Shown here in pieces: positions 53,077-62,251 of a stretch of 64,000 bases of DNA; position 1 is the stretch's first letter; the number at the start of each line of letters is the position of its first letter. Made by a program: the position numbers and the translations under genes. Source of the stretch: Gammaproteobacteria bacterium UBA2675 (GTDB taxonomy: Bacteria; Pseudomonadota; Gammaproteobacteria; Pseudomonadales; Pseudohongiellaceae); the NCBI GenBank assembly GCA_002354805.1, contig DEMH01000009.1, positions 1,054,001 through 1,118,000 on the forward strand, read 5' to 3'. Below the pieces are notes generated by a model. The model ran no database searches and was not told the DNA's origin. It was given only the letters and a program-made list of their open reading frames with translations.

Positions 53077-53110
53077 TGTAAAAAATTTGTCACAAAACGA
53101 ATTGTATTAT
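53077..53110 (+). promoter_or_regulatory. Pho box and -10 element of the Na/Pi cotransporter gene
   Basis: The 18-mer at 53077-53094 (halves CTGTAAAA and TTGTCAC) matches the PhoB consensus at about 15 of 18 positions. A -10 box TATTAT (53105-53110) follows after exactly 10 bp, the same spacing as in E. coli phoA as I recall it. This predicts induction of the phosphate transporter under phosphate limitation and an RNA start about 23 bases before the ATG. Confidence 0.72.
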
Positions 53111-53139
53111 CGGGCAGCTTTTACTAGACTGCGCCCCAA

Positions 53140-54804
53140 ATGAACTACTTCGAAATTTCATACACTGCGCTGGGTGGACTGGCGATCTTCTTCCTCGGGT
53201 TGAAGTACCTGTCAGAGTCCCTGCAATCCAGTGGACAGGAAGCCATCAAGCGCATCCTGGCGTCACTGACTCGCAATCGTGTCATGGCCGTGCTGGCCGG
53301 CGTTGGTATCACTGTCTTCGTTCAGTCCAGCTCGATCTCGACGGTGATGACCGTCAGTCTTGTTAACGCCGGCCTGATGGAGCTCAAGCAGGCCATCGGT
53401 GTCATCCTTGGCGCCAATATCGGTACGACGGTTACCGGCTGGATCATTTCCATCAAAGTCGGCAAGTACGGGCTGCTACTGATAGCACTGGGCATGTATC
53501 CGATGTTTGCGGCCCAGCGGCAGTGGCTTGCCACGCTCGGCAAGACCTCTGTTGCGCTGGGCCTGGTGTTCACCGGTCTGGAATTCATGAGTGGTGCGTT
53601 TGTCCCGCTGCGTGAAGATGAAGGCTTCATTTCCTATCTTTACCTGTTTGATGCTGACTCACTGCTCAGTCTGCTGGCCTGCGTGGTTCTGGCGTGTCTG
53701 CTGACAGTTATCGTACAGAGCAGCTCAGCCATGCTCGGTATTACCATCACACTGGCAACCACCGGCGTGATCGATTTTAATACCGCAGTTGCCCTGATTA
53801 TCGGCGAGAATATCGGTACCACAATCACCGCACAGCTTGCCGCGATTGGCGCCAATACCTCCGCCATTCGCGCGGCCCGCGCACATGCCATCTTCAATAT
53901 CCTCGGTGCGATGGTGCTGGTTGCTGTCTTCCCCTGGTATGTCCAGTTTGTCGACCTGATTGTGGGTGGCGCAGCAGATGAGCTGGACGCAGAAGGCATG
54001 CGTCCCTACATCGGTTTCCATATTGCCGTTGCCCATACCATGTTCAACGTGATCAACGTTCTTATCTGGGTGCCTTTCATCGGTTTCCTGACCAGGACGG
54101 TTATCTGGCTGGTGCCGCAGAAAACCGAGAAGGAAAAGCACAAGCTCAAGTATCTGGGCAATCGCACTACCATGGCGCCTGAGGTTGCCCTGCAGCAGGC
54201 GGACCTGGAAATGGACAACATGGTCGAGATTACGCGCGAGATGTTCACTACGACCCGTGAATACGTCCTCGGCAATGGTCACGACAAGAAACTGTTCGAA
54301 CGCATCAATCATCTGGAAGACATCACCGACAACATCGAAGAAGAGATGATCAAATTCATCACCATAGTGATGACCGGCAATCTCAGCCAGGAGCAGTCCG
54401 CGCGTTCCTATGGTCTGATGCGAATGGCGGACGAAATCGAAAGTATTGCCGATGCTCTGCAGGCCTTCAGCATTTATCGAAGCCGATTGTTCAAACGTAA
54501 TGAAGACATCGGCGAAGAAGCCTGGCATGACATCATGGTTTTCTTTAACGATGTCGAGGCCTACTTCAAGGCGATTCTCAAAGCCCGTCACGAAGACGCG
54601 GATGTTGACTCAGTCCGGGTTCTGATCAAGGATTCACGTCCTATCAAGAAGCTGGGCAAGCAGATGCGTGACCGCCACCTGGATCGGCTGCGTGCAGGTC
54701 AGTATCCGGCTGTAACGGCTCAGACTTTCAGTGACATGTTCATGTCTCTGCAGCACATCAAGAATCACTCGGTAAACTACATCGAAGCCTACGCGGGCCT
54801 CTGA
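53140..54804 (+). CDS. Na/Pi cotransporter family protein with PhoU-like domain
   Basis: Inner-membrane phosphate transporter of 554 residues. The N-terminal half has two inverted repeats with the QSSS motifs (FVQSSSISTVMTVSLVNAG and VQSSSAMLGITITLATTG) and the sequences GANIGTTVTGW and GENIGTTITAQL, characteristic of NptA/PF02690 proteins. From about residue 355 a helical PhoU-like domain (NMVEITREMFTTTREYV, INHLEDITDNIEEEMIKFI) occupies the cytoplasm. The ATG at 53140 has no clear ribosome site. A Pho box upstream fits its role. Confidence 0.93.
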   Translation: MNYFEISYTALGGLAIFFLGLKYLSESLQSSGQEAIKRILASLTRNRVMAVLAGVGITVFVQSSSISTVMTVSLVNAGLMELKQAIGVILGANIGTTVTGWIISIKVGKYGLLLIALGMYPMFAAQRQWLATLGKTSVALGLVFTGLEFMSGAFVPLREDEGFISYLYLFDADSLLSLLACVVLACLLTVIVQSSSAMLGITITLATTGVIDFNTAVALIIGENIGTTITAQLAAIGANTSAIRAARAHAIFNILGAMVLVAVFPWYVQFVDLIVGGAADELDAEGMRPYIGFHIAVAHTMFNVINVLIWVPFIGFLTRTVIWLVPQKTEKEKHKLKYLGNRTTMAPEVALQQADLEMDNMVEITREMFTTTREYVLGNGHDKKLFERINHLEDITDNIEEEMIKFITIVMTGNLSQEQSARSYGLMRMADEIESIADALQAFSIYRSRLFKRNEDIGEEAWHDIMVFFNDVEAYFKAILKARHEDADVDSVRVLIKDSRPIKKLGKQMRDRHLDRLRAGQYPAVTAQTFSDMFMSLQHIKNHSVNYIEAYAGL

Positions 54805-54948
54805 CGCCGCTACAGGTTCAGCGCGTCCGGCGCCGGAACCAGGGTGGCAGTCCTCGTCAGGTTTTCCTCGCTCCTTGCCACCCTATTCCCGACGCCTCGA
54901 TTGAGCGTTGGTCCCGAATCGCTGCTGCTTAGGCTCAATGTTCTCCAG

Positions 54949-55144
54949 CGGTCCGGGTCGCGGGTGGCAGATCATGCCCGGATCGCATCCTTGCACCGGA
55001 CACCCGGCGGGGGGGAACTCGACTTCGCGACTGCGTCGCTCAGGACTCGGACAGTCCCGCCCGCTGATCGGGTGTCCGGCACAAGGATAGACGCGCCCTG
55101 ATTGGGCATGATTCTGCCACCCGCGACCCTGCCCTTGTGCCAAC
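54949..55144 (+). repeat. Structured repeat copy C (forward)
   Basis: Third copy of the element, about 49 kb from copies A and B. The core is 54960-55124 (165 bp). The outer arms pair along their length with one extra base (variable part TGGCAGATCAT with ATGATTCTGCCA). The second stem is ATCCTTG/CAAGGAT, where the other copies have T-A at the last pair. The inner stem CCGGACACCCG/CGGGTGTCCGG equals copy B. The apical hairpin changes to GCGAC-TGC-GTCGC, both sides altered. The conserved loops GGATCGC and CGCGCCCTGATT and the flanks CGGTCCGG and CCCTTGTGCCAAC are unchanged. Confidence 0.9.
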
Positions 55145-55309
55145 GTCGGCTTTATCTATCACTGCGTAAGCCGCGGCATGGTGTCTTTGCGGTCAGGAGG
55201 GTAGAGTTGCGTTGATGTCAGCCGCTGGCGAGTCGGCTCTGGGGTATCTCGCGCCTTGATTGAAACTTGTGCGGCGGCGCGTTGGCCATGGCCTGGCACT
55301 GAAGCCGCA

Positions 55310-55507
55310 GATGGCACAAGGGGAGGGAGGTGGGTGTCACTTCTCGCCCAATCAGGGCGCGCTTTATCCTTTTGCATGGCGCCCGATCAGCGGGTAGGAC
55401 TGTCTGAGTCCCGAGCCCGCGCAGCGAGCGAGGTCGAGACCCGCACCGCCGGGCGCCAGGCGAAAGGATGCGATCCGGGCGAGAAGTGACACCCACCTCC
55501 CGGACCG
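55310..55507 (-). repeat. Structured repeat copy D (reverse)
   Basis: Fourth copy, inverted relative to C and tail to tail with it. The core is 55330-55496 (167 bp). The outer arms pair perfectly (variable part TGTCACTTCT with AGAAGTGACA). The inner stem is CTGGCGCCCG/CGGGCGCCATG, with one mismatch. The apical hairpin read on the minus strand is GCTCG-CTGCG-CGGGC, including one T-G pair. Flanks are CGGTCCGGG on the outer side and CCCTTGTGCCATC on the inner side. The 165 bases between C and D (55145-55309) hold no gene that I can see. Confidence 0.9.
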
Positions 55508-55591
55508 TTGTTCAATGTTTTACTGAGGCCAATGCCACCCGCTACCCGAACCGCTATTGAATAGTGCGCAAATCTCGGATTGGAAGCGTTT

Positions 55592-56785
55592 TCAGTTGGA
55601 TTGGTGCCGTTGAGCGATGTAGAAGCTGACCAGCGACAGGGTTGCTGCGGTGAGCATCAGCAGCAGCATCGGGTAGACCGTGCCGTTGAACATCAAGGCA
55701 ACCAGCTGCGCCGCCACCGCCGAGAAACCCATTTGCAGAAAACCCGTCAGCCCCGACGCACTGCCAGCCATATCCGGGAACTCATTGATCGCCGCTGCCT
55801 GTGCATTGGGTAGAGAGATGCCGTTACCGAAAGTGGTCAACGCGATTGGCATGAACAGGGCGAGCGGGTGCAGCAGGCCGCCGAGATGCAGGATCAGCGC
55901 GATTGAAATGCCTGTGATACTGAGCCACGAGCCGCTGGTGATCATGCGTTTGACACCGAATCTGGTTGAGAGCCAGCGGGCGACGTAGTTGCCAGCCATA
56001 AAGGCAGACGGCACCAGAATGAAATAATAGCCGTATTCGTTTGGAGGACGGTTCAGCACCGACACCATCACTTCAGGTGCGGCAGCGATAAAGCTGAAAA
56101 ACATCACAGAGACGAATGCGACATTCATGGCGTAGGCGCTGAAGATGCGTGAGCGCAGCAAAGTCACGAAACCCTTCAGCATGCTGCCGACACCCGTAAA
56201 TGGTGTCTGTTTTTTGAGTGTTTCCGGCAAGGCCCGCTGCATGGCAAACAGCATCGTAAGGCTGATGGCGGCAACCAGGTAAAAAATGCTGTGCCAGTCA
56301 AACCGGATCATCAGTTCACCACCCACCAGAGGGGACAGCATCGGCATGACCACCATCACCATGACGAGGGTCGCAATGACACTTGCCGCGCGATCGGCGG
56401 GGTAGGTGTCGCGCACAATGGCGCGAGCCAGAACCAGCCCCACGGCGCCGCCGGCTGCCTGCACAATGCGGCCAAAAATCAGCCAGGCGATGCTGTCAGC
56501 TGCCATACAGAGAATGGAGCCGATGACGGTGATTGATATGCCAGCCAGCATTACCGGCCGGCGACCGTAGCGATCCGACAATGGACCATAGATCAGCGTT
56601 GCGATGGCGATGGATAGCATCGACAGGCTAAGGGTCAGCTGCGCGGTGCCTGTCGATACTTCAAATGTCTCGCGCACGATCGGAATGGCAGGCAGCATGA
56701 TCTGCATGGCAACAGGGCCAAGGGCTGATGCCGCCGCCAAAAGCAAGATCATGCCGCGTGAGAATTCTCGCGGGGAGTCAGACAT
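55592..56785 (-). CDS. Bcr/CflA family MFS drug efflux transporter
   Basis: Inner-membrane MFS exporter of 397 residues with twelve helices. The Bcr/CflA signature is clear: ALGPVAMQIMLPAIPIV at the start, loop 2-3 motif GPLSDRYGRRPVML, then RIVQAAGGAVGLVLARAIVRDTYP and PNAQAAAINEFPDMAGSASGL. Family members export drugs such as bicyclomycin and sulfonamides, or amino acids. It begins 20 bp after the TPR gene stop on the same strand and may be the last gene of that operon. Repeat copy D lies downstream of it. Confidence 0.92.
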   Translation of the reverse strand: MSDSPREFSRGMILLLAAASALGPVAMQIMLPAIPIVRETFEVSTGTAQLTLSLSMLSIAIATLIYGPLSDRYGRRPVMLAGISITVIGSILCMAADSIAWLIFGRIVQAAGGAVGLVLARAIVRDTYPADRAASVIATLVMVMVVMPMLSPLVGGELMIRFDWHSIFYLVAAISLTMLFAMQRALPETLKKQTPFTGVGSMLKGFVTLLRSRIFSAYAMNVAFVSVMFFSFIAAAPEVMVSVLNRPPNEYGYYFILVPSAFMAGNYVARWLSTRFGVKRMITSGSWLSITGISIALILHLGGLLHPLALFMPIALTTFGNGISLPNAQAAAINEFPDMAGSASGLTGFLQMGFSAVAAQLVALMFNGTVYPMLLLMLTAATLSLVSFYIAQRHQSN

Positions 56786-56805
56786 GTAAGATGATTTCCG
56801 TAAGG

Positions 56806-58917
56806 TCAGGGCCCCAGCACTGCTTCGCGTTGTTGTTGCAGGTTGGAGTTATCCCGGGAACTGATGATGACGCTGGTCCCAAGCAGGGCCAGACGTTGAG
56901 AGCGGCTGATATTATAACCCAGCGCGAAGGTCTGGTGTTGGAACTGGCGCATCAGCAGTGCGATCTCATCCAGCTCCTCATCGTCGTCCTGAAGGGCTGG
57001 TCTGTCTTCAGGCCAGTCTCCAGCCTGTACACAGGACAGGGAATCGCCCTGACGGTCGCGCAGGCACAGCGTCGGTTCCGCGTCGCCGCCCTGCTGAATC
57101 GCCACCGCCAATCCCTGATTGTGCAGCATGAAACGTGGCGATCGCCGCAGATAGTCACTGAGGTCTGAGCTGAAAGGCGTGTTGCTTGTTGTCAGTGTAA
57201 CGGGCAGGGCGATATCCAGTCGCCTGAAAAGGCTGGGATCATGACGCAGCGCGTAGGCAAAATGGCCGATGGCCTCGTCATGGCGAGCATCCCGCCAGAG
57301 TGCATCGGCCAGGCGCGCACTGACGCGGGCGCGCAGCATGACTTCCTGCCCTGGCAGCAATCGCAGCGCCTGCTCGGCGGATGCCAGCAGGCGTTGACGT
57401 CGACCCTGACGGGCATGAATTTCGCTCTGGTAGGCGAAGTAGTAACCTTCATTCAATGTAAAGGCACCTTCGGCGGCTGCGGCATCAAGTAGCTTTGCCA
57501 TGACGCCGGCACCGATCAGGTCAATTAACTCATGTTCCATCCATTCCGGGATATGCACATCCAGCGGGGCGTAAGGCCGCAGTCTACTGACCAGTGTCTG
57601 TTCATCGGCGAACAGTGAGGCGGCAAGCCGCCCTGTGCGCCAGGCCTGGAAACGGGCTGCCTGCGCTTCAATCCACAGGCGCCAGTTGCTGAGCCATGGC
57701 CGGGTCGCCATGCGCTCTCTTATCTGTTGATAGCGCATCTGGTGAGCCATGCTGTTAACCAGCGCTGAGTAAGAATCCTTCTGGGCTTCATCCGCCGTGT
57801 AGGACCCGGTGCGATCTGGCTGATTCAGTGCTGCCTGTGTCAGCCGCGCGGCATCATCGGCGTATCCTGACAGCAGCAGAAACGTCGCACTAACCATAAA
57901 ATGATCGGCGCGATTCATTACACCAACCAGCGGAGTCTGGTTTTCGCGCCAGACCAGCATGCGATCCAGCGCCTGTCGCGCTTCGTCAAATCGGGACTGG
58001 TTCATGTACAGGTAAAGCTTGTAGACCCAGGGGTTGCCAACGCTGTCCGGGTCCATACGGCGGGATGCACGATCAAGAAAGTCCTCGGCCTCAGCAAACT
58101 GCAGCAGATTCAGTGAGACTTCCGCAGAGTTGAGCAGATGCACAGTATCCAGGTCTTCGAAGCCCTGCGCTGCGGCAATACCGGTGTCTTCGTTCATGGC
58201 GTTCTGACAGGCGGCCAGTGATTCATTCGGACGCAGGTCTGCCAGCTCCACAGCGCACAGGGTATTCCAGGCGCGACTTCGCTCGCCGGGGCTGTTGCTG
58301 GTACTGAGAACTTTCTCGGCGCTTTCGCGAGCCTCGTCATAGCGTTTCATCTTGATCAGCGGCCAGCCACGAAACGACTCGGTGTCCTGCCCGTAAATCT
58401 GGCTGATCTTGTCCAGATAAACCAGCGACTCCTCCTGATTGCCGATCAGCTGATGAGCGTAGGAAAGCTGGCTGAGCGTCAGGTAGTGCCAGACCAGGTT
58501 GCCAGACTCCAGCGCACGTCCCAGTGATGTGTAATTTGTCAGCGATTCGGCAATATTAAGGTGATAAAGAGCTCTGGGTAGATTGCCTTCAACCCGGAAC
58601 AGAACTTCAGCAAGAGCGTACTGTGCACCTGGCGAATCGGGCGCCTCGGCCACCCATTGCTGTGCCAGTTCCCGGGCGCGAACATTCTGGTCGAGTGCCA
58701 GCGCATCACATACAGCCAGAGCCTGAGGCTCGGTGATATCGGTCATGCCAAAACACAGACGTGAGGTGCTGCGGATTGGGACGTTGCTCAGGTCCTGACC
58801 CTGTTCACTGTCCTGTGCCGAAACAAAGGATGGCATGACAAATACTGCGCTTGCCACAACAGCGCAAAAAAGCTGTCTGCCTGCTTTGCCAAAGCCTTTT
58901 AGGGTCAAGTGTCTCAT
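56806..58917 (-). CDS. Secreted TPR-like repeat protein
   Basis: Protein of 703 residues with a signal peptide (LFCAVVASAVFVMPSFVSAQ), probably periplasmic. Most of it is helical repeat of the tetratricopeptide type: AQYALAEVLFRVEGNLPRALYHLN, QLIGNQEESLVYLDKISQIYG, and a later repeat with AEGAFTLNEGYYFAYQSEIHARQ. The last 100 residues are beta-rich. Its start overlaps the MoxR gene by four bases, so it is coupled to it. TPR proteins often accompany MoxR/DUF58/transglutaminase clusters, but their roles are undefined. Confidence 0.83.
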   Translation of the reverse strand: MRHLTLKGFGKAGRQLFCAVVASAVFVMPSFVSAQDSEQGQDLSNVPIRSTSRLCFGMTDITEPQALAVCDALALDQNVRARELAQQWVAEAPDSPGAQYALAEVLFRVEGNLPRALYHLNIAESLTNYTSLGRALESGNLVWHYLTLSQLSYAHQLIGNQEESLVYLDKISQIYGQDTESFRGWPLIKMKRYDEARESAEKVLSTSNSPGERSRAWNTLCAVELADLRPNESLAACQNAMNEDTGIAAAQGFEDLDTVHLLNSAEVSLNLLQFAEAEDFLDRASRRMDPDSVGNPWVYKLYLYMNQSRFDEARQALDRMLVWRENQTPLVGVMNRADHFMVSATFLLLSGYADDAARLTQAALNQPDRTGSYTADEAQKDSYSALVNSMAHQMRYQQIRERMATRPWLSNWRLWIEAQAARFQAWRTGRLAASLFADEQTLVSRLRPYAPLDVHIPEWMEHELIDLIGAGVMAKLLDAAAAEGAFTLNEGYYFAYQSEIHARQGRRQRLLASAEQALRLLPGQEVMLRARVSARLADALWRDARHDEAIGHFAYALRHDPSLFRRLDIALPVTLTTSNTPFSSDLSDYLRRSPRFMLHNQGLAVAIQQGGDAEPTLCLRDRQGDSLSCVQAGDWPEDRPALQDDDEELDEIALLMRQFQHQTFALGYNISRSQRLALLGTSVIISSRDNSNLQQQREAVLGP

Positions 58918-59963
58918 GCAGTGGTCGCGGTTGCCTTTTTTAATGTGCTGCGTGCCAGGTGCTCCATCGGCTCGCGCATACAGTCACGGAGCACTTTGTT
59001 GAAATCGGCAATGCCAGGCGCCAATTCGACACGATGGGCCAGTACATGCGGCAGTAGCGTCTCAAGATCCTCGGCACTGACGTAAGCCCGCCCGCGCAGT
59101 GTGGCCAGTACCTGCAGAGCGGGCAGGATTAGCACCAGGCTGCGAGTGGAGTTGCCCTGCAGCACACGCTCGTCATCCCGAAGTCTGCGCGAGATATCGA
59201 CCAGGGCAGTTTTTATGGCCTGGGCAATATGTACCTGTTCATCGATGGTGCGCCGCGCGGCAAGAATGTCGCTGCGGCTGACTTTTACAGCTTCCTGACT
59301 ATGATCCCTGCGTTGCTGCCAGGTGTCCAGAACCTGCAGTTCGGCATCGCGATCGATATGGGCCATCGTGATCTTGAACAGAAAACGGTCAAGCTGTGGC
59401 GTCGGCAGAGGGTAAGTGCCCACCAGGTCAAGCGGGTTCTGGGTGGCGATGACAAAAAACAGCGAATCGAGTTTATAGGTGACGTTGTCAACGGTTACCT
59501 GCTTTTCACCCATGGCCTCAAGCATCGCCGATTGTACTTTGGGCGAGGTGCGATTGATTTCATCAGCCAGCACAACATGCGCAAACAGCGGGCCATAACG
59601 AAAGTGGAAGGTATTGGCATTAGCATCAAACACGGAGCTGCCGGTGACATCGGACGGCAGCAGGTCTGGAGTAAACTGGATTCGTCTGAACGGCACTATT
59701 GGTGGTTGTTCCGCAATTGCCGCCGGCCCTTTGTTATCATCAATGATGGCTTCACCAAGTGCCTTGGCCAGCGTTGTTTTGCCAGATCCGGGGAAATCTT
59801 CCAACAGCACATGACCATCTGCCATAAGGGCAATCAGCGTCAGGTCTATTACCTCGTCACGGCCAATCACCTGAGCTTTGACAGCCTGCTTCAATTGCTG
59901 AAGAACTGTCTGTGCGGCTGATAGCGGCGCAGAAGTTTCCAGTTCAGATCCCTGTGTGTCCAT
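58914..59963 (-). CDS. MoxR family AAA+ ATPase
   Basis: Cytoplasmic AAA+ ATPase of 349 residues, probably a chaperone maturing partner proteins. Walker A is EDFPGSGKTTLAKAL, Walker B VVLADEINRTSPKVQSAMLEAM, followed by sensor 1 in FFVIATQNP and the Arg finger and sensor 2 regions (LPTPQLDRFLFKI, NSTRSLVLILPAL). The ATG at 59963 has GAGG six bases upstream; further start codons lie within seven codons before it. MoxR genes beside DUF58 and transglutaminase genes are a conserved set. Confidence 0.93.
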   Translation of the reverse strand: MDTQGSELETSAPLSAAQTVLQQLKQAVKAQVIGRDEVIDLTLIALMADGHVLLEDFPGSGKTTLAKALGEAIIDDNKGPAAIAEQPPIVPFRRIQFTPDLLPSDVTGSSVFDANANTFHFRYGPLFAHVVLADEINRTSPKVQSAMLEAMGEKQVTVDNVTYKLDSLFFVIATQNPLDLVGTYPLPTPQLDRFLFKITMAHIDRDAELQVLDTWQQRRDHSQEAVKVSRSDILAARRTIDEQVHIAQAIKTALVDISRRLRDDERVLQGNSTRSLVLILPALQVLATLRGRAYVSAEDLETLLPHVLAHRVELAPGIADFNKVLRDCMREPMEHLARSTLKKATATTA

Positions 59964-60028
59964 GCCCATCCTCGCTATATGCAAATTACCATTATCTGTA
60001 TTTGTAGTTGACCCGACGCGGTCAGGCT

Positions 60029-62239
60029 TTAGTGTGTGTAATACCAGGGTGCCGGGTGAATAGTTCCCAGCAGCCGACGCCAGCGTGGTACTGCCTGCGA
60101 TATTTCAGCAGCGAGTTGTTTACGCAGCCCGTTCCAGTCAGCATTTGCCATGGCATGTCCCGAAACAGATTTCCCTGCCATCGCCAGCGAACCCTGCGGC
60201 GACCAGGCGTAGCCTGGTACCTGCTGAAGATGCCATTGTGTGAGCTGAGGCAGTGCCGGGAACTGGGCAGCGTAGCGTCGCGCAAATGCTTCGCGGCTCT
60301 CACCTCGACGCCGCCTGACACCGACACTGGCCAGTGTGTCCAAAGCAGCGCGGTACTGGACTCGATAATGGTCAGAGGCCGGGGACCAGGCAGGACATTG
60401 AGCACGCCATAGACGCACCAGCCACGCCAGGATGATCAGTGTTGCGGCGGCAACGAGAAGGGCTGTCAGCAGTTGTCTGAATGATGGCAGTTCGCTGGTT
60501 TGGGACTGCTGCTCCAGGAATCCCCGGAAGCTGGCATCATCACGCAGCATGTCAGCCAGCATCTGCTGCAGTGAATCCTGAGGCTCTGAGGACATATCTA
60601 CCAGCGTTCGCGAGGGGGTTGGGTCGACGATTACCCAGCCCAGGCCATCCAGGTAAATCTCCGGCCAGGCGTGGCCGTGAATAGCCTGGATAAGCAATGC
60701 AGAACCGCCGGCACGGTTGTCTGCCGGGACTGAGTAGCCTATGCCCACCCGCGCAGGAATACCGAGGCTGCGATACATGTAGGTGGCTGCGTAGGCAAAA
60801 TGGACGCAGTAACCGGTGACATCGCCAAACAGGAAGGATGCCGCCGGGTCGGTGGCGTAGGCGTGCTGGTTTTCCAGACTGTAGATACCGTTGTCATCCA
60901 GCCACGCCTTGACGGCGAGCGCCTTGGCATAGGGGTCATCCTCGAAACCCTCGCGCATATTGCTGACCAGATGCTCGGCAAACTCACCGTAGCGAGGGTC
61001 GTCCGGCATTGCCAGATACTGTTCCCACTGGGCGACTGTCCAGTCGGGCGACCCGGCACGTCTGCCAATAAGGTCCGGGAACTCAAACTGTGGCACCAGT
61101 GATTCAACGGTATAGGTCTGGGTAAAGCGCAGACTGTTGGGGTTGGGCGCTGGTTCAAAGCGCACGGGTGCCTCCAGCCCAAACGGGCTGCGGTGTGGTG
61201 TCAGCAGGCCGATGGTTGTGGTGACACTGCGGCGCATGTCCTGCGCGGGGATGTGTTCGGAGACTGATACCTCACTGGCAGGGAACTGTTCAACCAGATC
61301 CACGTCCAGGTCGTCCCGCTCCGCCGTCCACAGCAGCGTGCCATTAAACTCGGAGTAGGCAGACTCACGGAAATAGTAGGCGCCGTTCTCCGGTTCATAG
61401 TCATCGCGGAACAGCACAATGGCGACGGGCGCTTCCCGGTCATTGGCGTCGTTGTTGCCATCCCGGAACGGGTTTTCGGACTGTGAGCCGCCGCCAGCGC
61501 CCTGACCAGTCAGTCCCAGATCATCGGTCATCTGTGGCGTGGGCATACCAAAGGTCTGCACATACAGCAGCAGGGAAAGACAGACCAGTGCCAGCACCGA
61601 GAAATGATAGGGCAGCCTGCGCTGATTGCCCTCCAGCATCAACAGGACAGTCAGCGTCAGTACAGCCGCGACACCGACACCCATCAGTATGTTGGATGGA
61701 TCCATGCCGCGAATCAGTGCAAAGTCACCAATGAAGTAGGGGCGGTCGATCATGCCGCGCTGGTGCGCAGCGAGTGTAATGACAAATGCACAGGTCACAA
61801 ACAGCAACTCTGGCACACTGCCCCAGCTATGTCGGCGGGCGTAGAGCCGCAGCAGCAGGCCGACACTTGCGGCCAGCACCAGCCAGAAAAGCAGCTGGCC
61901 CAGCTGAAAGGCTGGCATGGCACCCAGCCATTGTGCGAGAAATGGCTGTCGGGTCAGCAGGTTGGCGACGCTGCTAACGAGCGCAGTGAGAATTACAAGT
62001 CCGGCCAATAGCGCCAGTGACCTGAGCTTGAATACGGCTGTGCCTGTACGGCTGTCAATCCACAGGCAAGCCAGCAGGCAGCCCAGAAAGGCCGCTGTGG
62101 AACCGGCCACCGTCGTCAGAGGTGTGCTTAACACCCAGCAGGCGCCTGCCAGCACAAAAGCACGCAGCAGCCGGTGAGCGTTGGATACGCGCCTGGCTGA
62201 ATTATTGCCTGTCGGGGATGCAGCGGAGTGAGACATCAT
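60029..62239 (-). CDS. Membrane transglutaminase-like protein (DUF3488-type)
   Basis: Protein of 736 residues. The N-terminal 210 residues hold about six membrane helices. A large periplasmic region contains a transglutaminase-like fold with the catalytic triad Cys in GYCVHFAYAATYMYRSLGIPAR, His in HGHAWPEIYLDG and Asp in WVIVDPTP, preceded by the usual KALAVKAWLDDNG. A further membrane helix (about 585-605) is followed by a cytoplasmic tail. These proteins may process peptides or crosslink; activity is unproven. Two tandem ATGs (62239, 62236) make the start uncertain by one codon. It lies 12 bp after the DUF58 gene. Confidence 0.88.
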   Translation of the reverse strand: MMSHSAASPTGNNSARRVSNAHRLLRAFVLAGACWVLSTPLTTVAGSTAAFLGCLLACLWIDSRTGTAVFKLRSLALLAGLVILTALVSSVANLLTRQPFLAQWLGAMPAFQLGQLLFWLVLAASVGLLLRLYARRHSWGSVPELLFVTCAFVITLAAHQRGMIDRPYFIGDFALIRGMDPSNILMGVGVAAVLTLTVLLMLEGNQRRLPYHFSVLALVCLSLLLYVQTFGMPTPQMTDDLGLTGQGAGGGSQSENPFRDGNNDANDREAPVAIVLFRDDYEPENGAYYFRESAYSEFNGTLLWTAERDDLDVDLVEQFPASEVSVSEHIPAQDMRRSVTTTIGLLTPHRSPFGLEAPVRFEPAPNPNSLRFTQTYTVESLVPQFEFPDLIGRRAGSPDWTVAQWEQYLAMPDDPRYGEFAEHLVSNMREGFEDDPYAKALAVKAWLDDNGIYSLENQHAYATDPAASFLFGDVTGYCVHFAYAATYMYRSLGIPARVGIGYSVPADNRAGGSALLIQAIHGHAWPEIYLDGLGWVIVDPTPSRTLVDMSSEPQDSLQQMLADMLRDDASFRGFLEQQSQTSELPSFRQLLTALLVAAATLIILAWLVRLWRAQCPAWSPASDHYRVQYRAALDTLASVGVRRRRGESREAFARRYAAQFPALPQLTQWHLQQVPGYAWSPQGSLAMAGKSVSGHAMANADWNGLRKQLAAEISQAVPRWRRLLGTIHPAPWYYTH

Positions 62240-62251
62240 AAGTCCTCGACA

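Noticed and set aside
53102..53130. TTGTAT - 17 bp - TAGACT as promoter of the Na/Pi gene
   Set aside because: The Pho box followed by TATTAT at phoA-like spacing is a better explanation of the same region.
54844..55489. Open frames of 60-90 codons around repeat copies C and D
   Set aside because: They translate the structured repeats on either strand and have no recognisable domain.
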